From: Ruminococcus sp.
GTDB lineage: Bacteria; Bacillota; Clostridia; Oscillospirales; Ruminococcaceae
Direction: 5' to 3'
Length of the DNA stretch: 64,000 nt
Assembly: GCF_017464355.1 (NCBI RefSeq)
Contig: NZ_JAFUAG010000004.1
Location: 186,001 to 250,000, forward strand
Of this stretch, positions 57,312 through 64,000 are shown one piece after another. The translations under genes were made by a program, and so were the position numbers. The notes under the pieces were generated by a model. It did no database searches and had not been told where the DNA came from. It worked only from the letters and a program-made list of their open reading frames with translations. Position 1 is the stretch's first letter. Each line of letters begins with the position of its first letter.

Positions 57312-58064
57312 TCAGTTTTGATCTATGACGCCCACAAGTACTCCCCTTGCGTTGTCAAATTCATAAGTACAGGTGGACAGCAGTAAAAGATGCTTGTCAA
57401 ACAGCTGTTCTTTTTCGTAGTTTTCTGTGAAGTCAGCAAGCGAAAAAAGTGTATCGAGATAATCCTGCTTATCGCTTTCTGTCATCAGAATTGTATTGTA
57501 AACGGGTGATCTGCTTTTAACGTTCAGATATGCGAAGAAATGCACGGTGTAAATACTATCGCTGACAATAAGTTGCCCTGTGCTGTGTGAATCAAAATAA
57601 GCTTTGTCCTTGAAGGAGTTTATCCGTGAAAACATAAGGGGACTATCAGTATAATGATGACCGTAAACAATAGAAACAAGATCTGAAAAATCTCCCGCAC
57701 AGCGATAGTCAAGAAAAGGTACGCCAAGGATATCAGCGGTGCCGTCTATGGAATGGGAAAGATAATAGTTGTTGTCATCGCACTGCACTATGGGGTAGTC
57801 TATCCCGGTATCGGGAATATATACCCAGCCCACGACATCATCGTTCAGGTCTTCGGCTTTTTCAAGATATTCTTCGCCTGCTTCGGCCTTTACTTCGTCT
57901 TCATTTATCTCAGGACGTATCTGCCTGACCATTTCATTTAAGCTGTCACTGTCCTTCTGAAGCTCCTGTTCAGGGAGATATACATCTTCACAATAGCGGA
58001 AGGCAGCATAACCAAAGGCTATGAACATGGCAGACAAAACCACTGCGATAATGTATTTTTTCAT
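57312..58064 (-). CDS. srtB: Class B-type sortase
   Basis: One N-terminal membrane anchor (about 3-21) and a sortase domain: VVGWVYIPDTGIDYPIVQ, catalytic His in VYGHHYTD, catalytic Cys in LLSTCTYEF and Arg in NARGVLVG. The position of these blocks and the IPDTGIDYPIVQ opening fit class B. Sortases join surface proteins to the wall or to each other. ATG 58064 overlaps the upstream gene stop by 4 bp (ATGA) with AAGGA upstream. The likely substrates are encoded next to it. Confidence 0.92.
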   Translation of the reverse strand: MKKYIIAVVLSAMFIAFGYAAFRYCEDVYLPEQELQKDSDSLNEMVRQIRPEINEDEVKAEAGEEYLEKAEDLNDDVVGWVYIPDTGIDYPIVQCDDNNYYLSHSIDGTADILGVPFLDYRCAGDFSDLVSIVYGHHYTDSPLMFSRINSFKDKAYFDSHSTGQLIVSDSIYTVHFFAYLNVKSRSPVYNTILMTESDKQDYLDTLFSLADFTENYEKEQLFDKHLLLLSTCTYEFDNARGVLVGVIDQN

Positions 58065-58813
58065 GCCCTGTGCTTTTCCTTTTTCAGTTTCGCTGTCAGA
58101 AGCGCTGCCATGACCAAAACTGCTACACCTGCCAAAGCCATGCATATTAGCCAGAATTTCCCGTTTACTGCAAGTATGCCGGTATTTGGCGGAGCATAGT
58201 TTTCATCAACCGCCGCATAGAAGATCCACTTGAATTCAACTTCTCCCTCCACATGGCCTGAACCGTCAGGACCCACCAGAACGTGTTCACCGTCTTTGTC
58301 GATAAGGCGGTGTCCGTTGTTGACATCATGCAGAACGTCAAGGTCATTCCATATAATGGTACAGGTCAGGGTATGGCTCTCCCCGGGGGCATAATACCCG
58401 CAGTCTTTGACTTCATTAGTCATGTCAAAGCTGCCGTCCCCTGTTATAGTGCCGTGGTAGAACTCCTCGCCGTCAAGGGAAAATCTGCATTCACAGCCTT
58501 CTTCAAGATCTATCTGTCCATCTTTCCAAAGAGGCTCAACGTAGAAATAGATATTGTAGGCTTTGTCATCACGAAGATTTATAAGCTGGATATCTTTTTG
58601 GTAAGTAACATTGTAGTCCATATTCTCTACACGGAAAAAATATTCTCCCGTATCAGAGCTTACTGCATTGCCCTCGCTGTCCATAGCGGTCAGCCTTTCC
58701 GGAAGGCCCTTTACAGCGCCTTCCGGCAGCATGACCACGGCATATGCCGTTAATTGGAAGGATAAGAAGAGGAATGTACTGCATAAAACGATGAACAAGG
58801 CTTTTATTCTCAT
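58061..58813 (-). CDS. Sortase-anchored surface protein with PPNTG signal
   Basis: A signal peptide (about 4-25) is followed by a secreted domain of about 180 residues rich in beta-strand patterns (YFFRVENMDYNVTYQKDI, YNIYFYVEPLW). At the C-terminus there is PPNTG (about 208-212), a membrane helix (about 219-240) and a basic tail KLKKEKHRA. This is a sortase sorting signal with an unusual pentapeptide. The gene directly downstream is srtB. It may be the base or anchor of the fibre encoded upstream (inference). Confidence 0.8.
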   Translation of the reverse strand: MRIKALFIVLCSTFLFLSFQLTAYAVVMLPEGAVKGLPERLTAMDSEGNAVSSDTGEYFFRVENMDYNVTYQKDIQLINLRDDKAYNIYFYVEPLWKDGQIDLEEGCECRFSLDGEEFYHGTITGDGSFDMTNEVKDCGYYAPGESHTLTCTIIWNDLDVLHDVNNGHRLIDKDGEHVLVGPDGSGHVEGEVEFKWIFYAAVDENYAPPNTGILAVNGKFWLICMALAGVAVLVMAALLTAKLKKEKHRA

Positions 58814-58842
58814 GCTACATTCCTCCTGTCATTAGCATTATA

Positions 58843-60039
58843 TCAATCAGCCCAGGTGACCTTGCCATTTGTATCGCTTACAGCCGTGCCCTGCTTACCG
58901 TTGACGGTACTGCCATTTTTCCATGAAGCAGCCGTTTCATTGGTGTAGTTCTTGTCCTCATCGACAGATGCCTGGATGCTTTCGAGAATTACATCAAGGT
59001 CATAATCCAGTTTGGTATAAGCGCTGTTCTGTACTTCGCTGCCCAGGGTGACGCTGTTGATGAGTGTGCCCTTTGTTTCTTCACCTGCGGGAAGTACATA
59101 GTTGTAATAGTATTTGTCATCATCGGCACTATAAGTATAATTGTCCTTTGCATTTTCATCAAAGGCCACATAGACCACGATATCGTCCTCAGAAGAAGCG
59201 GCGTCCTGACCTGCGTATGTTATCCTGATACCCTTAGCCTCGGCGAAAGAGGTCGTCTTGTTATCTACAGCGGGCTCAGCTGTGGGATCATCAGCTTCAA
59301 GTTCCTTTACGAAAGTCCAGGTCACGCTGTCATCTTCACCGTAAGTGAATACATAGGCTTCCCCTGTGGTGGGTATATTTACCTTTGCAAGGTCAACAGA
59401 GTCTGTCTCGCCGCTGTCAGCCTTGAATGCAACAGCATCGTCCTCAAGTTCGACACGATAATACTTTCCACCCTTAACATAATAGCCGTCATATCCGTAT
59501 TCCACCGATGTGAGTTTGTTGTCATCATCAACGGTCTTTTTAACTTCTCTGCGGAAAAGATAAAGTCCGTCCTCTGTAAAAGGATCCTCGGAAGCTTCCC
59601 TTGCCTCCTCAGCGACCTTGTTTTTGTTGTAGATGACAGATCCGCCTGCCTGGGCTGCCTTTGCCTCATCTTCAGTTATCTCGGCCGCATTCTTTGCAGC
59701 AAGGTCAGCAGACGCAGCAGCTGAAGCAGTAACAGGTACACCCTTGCCTGTAACAGTGAATGAATGTCCCAAAGACAGATTTACCAACGAATCTATATTG
59801 CCTGTATTTACAGCGCTGACATCCTTGTTTACCTCCTGTCCCGGAGTCCAGGACTCGGGAGGAGTAAAGCTCTCGGTTATGGCCACGTTGTAATCGGCCT
59901 CGGCTGAAAGTCTGTTGGTAACTTCATCCTGAGAAGTGAACCAGGCAAAAGTTGCCCCCGCCACTACAAATGCTGCAATACCTATAGAACCTGCAAGCAG
60001 TTTATTTTCGTTCTTTTTATTATTTTCAGGTCTGTTCAT
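58843..60039 (-). CDS. BsaA-type SipW-dependent matrix protein
   Basis: The N-terminus has a long signal of the SipW type, ending AGATFAWFTSQDEVTNRL (about 27-44), as in TasA and BsaA. The mature part is acidic, Thr/Ala-rich and beta-rich, with DYDLDVILESIQ near the C-terminus and no LPxTG motif. The Clostridium perfringens homologue forms polymeric surface fibres that need SipW and a sortase. The stop of the upstream sipW overlaps the AAAGGAG site of this gene (5-bp gap). Confidence 0.85.
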   Translation of the reverse strand: MNRPENNKKNENKLLAGSIGIAAFVVAGATFAWFTSQDEVTNRLSAEADYNVAITESFTPPESWTPGQEVNKDVSAVNTGNIDSLVNLSLGHSFTVTGKGVPVTASAAASADLAAKNAAEITEDEAKAAQAGGSVIYNKNKVAEEAREASEDPFTEDGLYLFRREVKKTVDDDNKLTSVEYGYDGYYVKGGKYYRVELEDDAVAFKADSGETDSVDLAKVNIPTTGEAYVFTYGEDDSVTWTFVKELEADDPTAEPAVDNKTTSFAEAKGIRITYAGQDAASSEDDIVVYVAFDENAKDNYTYSADDDKYYYNYVLPAGEETKGTLINSVTLGSEVQNSAYTKLDYDLDVILESIQASVDEDKNYTNETAASWKNGSTVNGKQGTAVSDTNGKVTWAD

Positions 60040-60044
60040 AAGAT

Positions 60045-60662
60045 CTACTCCTTTACATTATTCTCCCTTTCATCGGGTACTGTGCTTTCTTCTGAGGAAC
60101 TGTCATTTTTCAAGTCAAAATATTTGCTCATCAGCCTGAATGCCAACCATAGCATAAATGCAAGCGGCAACAGATAGTACCAGCGAAGCTGAACAAATCT
60201 TATGATATATCCAAGCTTTGGTATACTGAAACTGACTTTCCCGATGACCCTGTCCTCATCGACAAGAAAGCTGTCCTCAGTGTTATTTGCGTCACCCTTT
60301 GTCCTGAAACAGGTGATACCTGTGTTCTGATAGTCAGTGAGCTTCTGCGTTACCCTGTGGGTAAGGTATGCTTTGCTGTCAGCTGAGGGAACAAAGGTGA
60401 TAACATCACCCACACATATCTTATCAGCACCCTCTATCCTGACAACTACCATGTCACCCACTTTGTATGCAGGCTCCATTGAAGGTGTCAGCACGGTATA
60501 GTGCCTGAAACCGAATATGTTTTTTTCAGGAGAATTGTTTACTACAAATAATATCGCCGCGACGATCATACCTGCGCACAGTATACAGATGATCACCTTT
60601 CTTACGACGTTGTAAATGAGGGCAGCTTTCGTAGATGGCGGCCCCTTATTGATGTTGTTCAT
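60045..60662 (-). CDS. sipW: SipW-type signal peptidase I, copy 1
   Basis: An ER-type (Ser/His) signal peptidase: membrane helix (about 18-40), TPSMEP with the catalytic Ser (about 59-64), AYLTHRV with the His replacing the usual Lys, FRTKGDANNTED, and a C-terminal helix (about 165-180). SipW cleaves TasA- and BsaA-like precursors. GGGGAGG lies 8 nt before the ATG. It overlaps the second sipW gene by 17 bp and directly precedes its probable substrate gene. Confidence 0.92.
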   Translation of the reverse strand: MNNINKGPPSTKAALIYNVVRKVIICILCAGMIVAAILFVVNNSPEKNIFGFRHYTVLTPSMEPAYKVGDMVVVRIEGADKICVGDVITFVPSADSKAYLTHRVTQKLTDYQNTGITCFRTKGDANNTEDSFLVDEDRVIGKVSFSIPKLGYIIRFVQLRWYYLLPLAFMLWLAFRLMSKYFDLKNDSSSEESTVPDERENNVKE

Positions 60663-61176
60663 TGCTATTTCCTCCCCTTATATCCGAGATCTGTTTTTCA
60701 AGCAAATGATCGGCAGCTATCAGCAACAGTATGACAAGCACTGCAGTTATCGTGCCGTAAGGGCTTTTCAGAAAACGCACAAGCTTCCCTGCCTCAGGCA
60801 GAACGAAAACACATTTGCCTATGAAGTTTTCTTCTGTAACAAGCTCTGGGTCTTCCTCATAGTTACCGTCCCCCTTGGTAACAAAGCCCGAACTGTCTTC
60901 CCTGACTACCCTGTGGGTCACAAAAGCACCGCCCGAAGTGCGGAATGTTATGATATCACCTGAAACTATACTGTAAAGATCTGCCTTTTCGTACACCAGG
61001 ATAACACTATCAGCCTTAATTTGCGGTGCCATGGAAGCTGTTCTGACGATGTAGGCCCGTAACCCTGACAATACCATTACAACTGCAGCCAAAGCAGCAG
61101 CAGCGCATAGCGTGATGACAGTATTCAGCAGAAATCTCAGGTGTTTTTTTACAGCACTATCTCCAGGCTTCTTCAT
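60646..61176 (-). CDS. SipW-type signal peptidase I, copy 2
   Basis: A second Ser/His signal peptidase, clearly diverged from copy 1: RTASMAPQI with the Ser (about 46-51), FVTHRVVRE with the His, TKGDGNYEED, and a C-terminal helix (about 138-155). The N-terminal helix is at 15-38. It starts inside the end of the upstream gene (20-bp overlap) with a weak ribosome binding site, so coupling is likely. Two adjacent SipW enzymes suggest separate substrates. Confidence 0.9.
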   Translation of the reverse strand: MKKPGDSAVKKHLRFLLNTVITLCAAAALAAVVMVLSGLRAYIVRTASMAPQIKADSVILVYEKADLYSIVSGDIITFRTSGGAFVTHRVVREDSSGFVTKGDGNYEEDPELVTEENFIGKCVFVLPEAGKLVRFLKSPYGTITAVLVILLLIAADHLLEKQISDIRGGNSNEQHQ

Positions 61177-61756
61177 AGGTCATTCGCCCGCCGCTTTCGC
61201 CGTTTGCAGATACAGCTTCCGAATACACGAAAATATCATACTCATCTGCATTAACTGTATCATCATCGGGGAACACCGTTTTTACCCATTTTATCAGCGA
61301 AGCTGTAGCCTGCCCCGCAGGTACCGCTTTTGTGTAGTAATAGAAGCCGTCAGCCTCTCTATAGACCCAGCCCTCGGGCAATACAGACTCAGGGTAGTCT
61401 GCGGCATTTATATAAGCGCTGTCGTTATCTTTGTCGTCATCATTAGAAAACCACGAGATATCCCTTATCTGTGAAGAAGAAAACTCCAGCCTTACCCTGA
61501 TGTAGCAGTCTTCTTCACCGGTATTGCTGATACAAACGCTTTTCTGGAAAGGCTCGTCATTTTTCTCAGGAGGCGGATCAAAGTTTTCCGTAACGGATAT
61601 CATCACCCTTTTATCCTGAGTTTCCTCGTTTTCTCCCGTAAAGCTGTTGGTCACATGATCGGTGCTCATAAAAAATGCAAGGGTGTAGAACACCAGCACC
61701 AGAACGAATGATGATGCTGCCAGAATGATGTACTTCTTTTTTAACCTGAATTTCAT
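61157..61756 (-). CDS. Second SipW-type secreted protein, TasA-like
   Basis: The N-terminus has a basic stretch (KFRLKKKY), one long hydrophobic helix (about 10-30) and AFFMSTDHVTNSFTGE, the SipW cleavage-type region. The mature domain (about 160 residues) has TasA-like strands VCISNTGEEDCYIRVRLEFS and a KAVPAGQATASLIKWV block. It may be a minor or tip subunit next to the BsaA-type protein. ATG 61756 is chosen, 6 nt after GAGGTG. Confidence 0.82.
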   Translation of the reverse strand: MKFRLKKKYIILAASSFVLVLVFYTLAFFMSTDHVTNSFTGENEETQDKRVMISVTENFDPPPEKNDEPFQKSVCISNTGEEDCYIRVRLEFSSSQIRDISWFSNDDDKDNDSAYINAADYPESVLPEGWVYREADGFYYYTKAVPAGQATASLIKWVKTVFPDDDTVNADEYDIFVYSEAVSANGESGGRMTYEEAWR

Positions 61757-61766
61757 GGCGCACACC

Positions 61767-64000
61767 TCATTCCTCGTCCGTGTAGCTTATCTTGTTGTCA
61801 GCAAAGGCAGTATAGTCGTTAGGTAGGTTTTCTTCAAGGTGATCCAAAAACGACACTGTGACAATGTCCTCAGGGGTAATAGTGACCGTTGCTCTGGAAG
61901 CACTGCTTATTATAGCATGGTCGTCGCCCTCAACTGTCAGGCTTACAGATGTGTAATTTATGACAGATAATTCCTCCACCATATAGGTACCTATGGGAAG
62001 CCCGCTAAGCTGTGTTTCCTTGGAAGCTTCAACATCGGAACTATCAAAGTTTACAGCACAAATGTATTCAGGCCCGTTTCTGATGATATTCCCGTTTTCA
62101 TCTCTTGTCTGCGTTGCCTTGAACATGAATGTGGGATATCCTTTTGACACATCAATGCCGTCTATGGTCTTTCTTATGATGATATCTCCCGCAGCTTTTT
62201 CATTAGGGATATCTATCCTGACCACGTCATCATTTTTATACAACCACTTATCCAGAACGTTTTCCAGTTTCACATATTTCCCTGTCCTGCTTTCATACTT
62301 TACTGTATAAATGCTGTCAGGTTTATGGTCATCAGCACTTATATGTATAAATGTGCTTATTTCAGGCTTTACATATCCGTTGGGTGCTTTGGTCTCCTCG
62401 ATGAGGTAATATCCGCCTGCAAGACCACCGCTGAAGAACACACCGTTTTCATCAGAGATATCATTCTGATGACCTGCCAGAAGGTTCTTGCTGACAATTG
62501 CGCTGTCTGTCTTGTATATGGTAAATGTACCGCCTTTAAGCGGAATGCCCTCTGTGTCTGTCTTTCGGAATATTATGCCTTCAGGTCTGTCTTTTATGGT
62601 CAGTGTGCCTCTTTTTTTGTCGGCAGACAAAACCGTGGTGATATTTTCAGCATCTTCTGGCGAAACGTTGATATCCAGCTTTTCGCTTTCATCAACATTT
62701 ATAACTACGGGTGCTGACAGCACTGTATACCCCTTAGGGGCTGATACCTCTGTCAGCTTATAGCTGTGCCCCGAATTGAGATAACCGTCTGTTACATGAC
62801 CCTCTTTATCAGAGGTGAATTTCTTGAGGATAACATCGCCCTCAGTTATATCTGTCAGGGTAAATACCGCCCCGCTTAACGGTGTACCTTCAATGGACAG
62901 CTTTCTTATCTCTAGATGATCCCTTGAATTGGAAATGGTATCGGTTCTGACATTGTGTCCTGTTCCGCCTATCTCGCCCTGTTCATAGCCTACAGTGTAA
63001 TCGTAGATACAGGCCTCACCATTAAGGTCCTCAGCATTAAGAGATACTCTGCCTCCTGGCGGGTAAGGCTGACAATCGGTCACAACCGATGTATCCCCGT
63101 TCCAGTCAGCAGGCTGTACTGAGTCGGGTATGACTTCCATGGCGACATATTCGGCTGCCTCCTCCTCATCATTGAAATAGTAAATGGAGGTGTTTGGCGA
63201 AACAAGTTCCCTGAACGTATCTGCCACATATCTAAGTTCGCCATTTTCCTTATGGAACAGCGCTATGCAGATAGTATCGTGTGAAGTAGTGTATTCACTG
63301 TCTGACCATTCTTTATTGACGGTGATACCAAAGCCTTTCTGATTGACAACTATCATGTGGGCGTCGTTGTTTTCACGTATCTCACCTGTATTGATGACTC
63401 CGTCTTCTACCAGATTATAAGTTGCACCGCCCTCATTTGTCACACGCTCATAGCTTTTCCACTGATAACCGGGCGGCATTTTTGAAGGCAGTTCTTCGAC
63501 ATGGAATACTGTCTTCGGCAGCAGATCTTCTATCACCACAGAAAGACCGTTGGATATACCAGCCACCGAACCGTTGTTGCCCGATATACTGCAAACTGTC
63601 TTCTCTTTACCTATCTTTGAAAGCTTGCCGTTTATATAGGCATAGTAGTTCCAGTCATCGTCAACGACATAGTATTCGCCTTTCTGATAGGGTACAACGT
63701 TTCCGTTTTCATCTAAAAATCCTATCTGGAACTCAAATCCAGTCTTATCGTTATCCACAGTATGGCCATCCTTATCGACTACCTGCTTGGTTATGACAAG
63801 CTTTGTCAGGTAATCAGGGTCAACATGATTTTCGTAGATAACACGCTTGCGGTTGGTTATAGTATCTGTCTCAGAGGGAATGTCATAATATGTCAGTGAC
63901 CCGCTTTCATCATGATCACTGGTAAATGCCCTCTGAGAGTTGATATTGACATAGTCATACTGCTCATTCAGCACAGCAAGTTCAACGAAGTAATACTCGG
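61767..64000 (-). CDS. Large CnaB/SpaA-like repeat adhesin, 5' end outside window
   Basis: At least 744 residues are visible; the frame runs through the window end, and the GTG at 63974 is only an internal codon. Several CnaB/SpaA-type beta modules can be seen: TLTIKDRPEGIIFRKTDTEG, GGYYLIEETKAPNGYV, HSYKLTEVSAPKGYTV, and SGAVFTLTDITEG. These carry the E(V/T)KAP-type segments used for intramolecular isopeptide bonds. The C-terminus (LPNDYTAFADNKISYTDEE) lacks a sorting motif with a membrane helix. It is probably a fibre-associated adhesin. It lies 10 bp before the TasA-like gene, so it is in the same operon. Confidence 0.85.
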   Translation of the reverse strand, partial: EYYFVELAVLNEQYDYVNINSQRAFTSDHDESGSLTYYDIPSETDTITNRKRVIYENHVDPDYLTKLVITKQVVDKDGHTVDNDKTGFEFQIGFLDENGNVVPYQKGEYYVVDDDWNYYAYINGKLSKIGKEKTVCSISGNNGSVAGISNGLSVVIEDLLPKTVFHVEELPSKMPPGYQWKSYERVTNEGGATYNLVEDGVINTGEIRENNDAHMIVVNQKGFGITVNKEWSDSEYTTSHDTICIALFHKENGELRYVADTFRELVSPNTSIYYFNDEEEAAEYVAMEVIPDSVQPADWNGDTSVVTDCQPYPPGGRVSLNAEDLNGEACIYDYTVGYEQGEIGGTGHNVRTDTISNSRDHLEIRKLSIEGTPLSGAVFTLTDITEGDVILKKFTSDKEGHVTDGYLNSGHSYKLTEVSAPKGYTVLSAPVVINVDESEKLDINVSPEDAENITTVLSADKKRGTLTIKDRPEGIIFRKTDTEGIPLKGGTFTIYKTDSAIVSKNLLAGHQNDISDENGVFFSGGLAGGYYLIEETKAPNGYVKPEISTFIHISADDHKPDSIYTVKYESRTGKYVKLENVLDKWLYKNDDVVRIDIPNEKAAGDIIIRKTIDGIDVSKGYPTFMFKATQTRDENGNIIRNGPEYICAVNFDSSDVEASKETQLSGLPIGTYMVEELSVINYTSVSLTVEGDDHAIISSASRATVTITPEDIVTVSFLDHLEENLPNDYTAFADNKISYTDEE

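Overview
The window looks like chromosomal DNA of a low-to-mid GC Gram-positive anaerobe, most likely a Ruminococcus-like member of the Oscillospiraceae (inference). Pointers are strong GGAGG-type ribosome binding sites, TTGACA-17-TATAAT promoters, Thr/Lys-rich low-complexity linkers, a SCIFF peptide with its radical SAM maturase, class III (oxygen-sensitive) ribonucleotide reductase, an NfnAB-type flavin oxidoreductase, a T-box leader and an archaeal-type AspRS. No rRNA, tRNA, CRISPR array, prophage or insertion sequence was seen. Most of the window is ordinary core genome, with a few accessory islands.

Layout. 1-7.1 kb: a ComEA-like helix-hairpin-helix protein cut by the window edge, a secreted FnIII plus SleB-like hydrolase behind a long leader RNA, an S1-domain protein, an operon of a small unknown protein, rarA and an M50-type protease, and a cell-wall amidase behind pyrB. 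8.3-19.3 kb: one long minus-strand transcription unit that starts at a T-box leader and reads vWA protein, alaS, grpB-like, hinT, comEC, holA, rnmV, MBOAT and DHHW-like genes. 19.4-27.1 kb: cysK, the SCIFF locus (yajC, TIGR04086 protein, scfA, scfB and a small unknown gene), nfnAB and a GHL10 lipoprotein. 27.2-32.0 kb: rlmB followed by a large degenerate P-type-ATPase-like membrane protein, a repeat-rich intergenic region and a DUF6062 gene. 32-36.3 kb: an Imm1-like gene, an 8-oxoguanine glycosylase, a PrsW-zinc ribbon fusion and a tandem triplication with one nonsense-broken copy. 36.6-45.2 kb: aspS2, exoIII, cysE, a possible small RNA, hydrolases and a LacI regulator. 45.4-47.3 kb: a compact DtxR/FeoA/DUF3793/DUF2325 iron-type regulon with three matching operators. 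47.3-57.3 kb: a PrsA-like lipoprotein, a Crp/Fnr regulator divergent from nrdD-GNAT-nrdG, aspartate kinase, a frameshifted GNAT, an atypical sensor kinase and a TraB lipoprotein. 57.3-64 kb: a cell-surface fibre locus with sortase B, a PPNTG-anchored protein, a BsaA-type matrix protein, two SipW-type signal peptidases, a second SipW-type substrate and a large CnaB/SpaA-like adhesin cut by the window end.

A recurrent theme is proteins that keep a fold but have lost the hallmark catalytic residues: the MBOAT and DHHW pair, the P-type-ATPase-like protein, the ComEC hydrolase domain and the sensor kinase. The best candidates for undescribed biology are the pseudo-P-type ATPase, the paired degenerate acyltransferase system, the unknown protein downstream of the SCIFF maturase, the iron-type operator regulon, and the two-signal-peptidase fibre locus. 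Promoter and operator calls were made by eye. Family names are from recognition of motifs, not from database searches.
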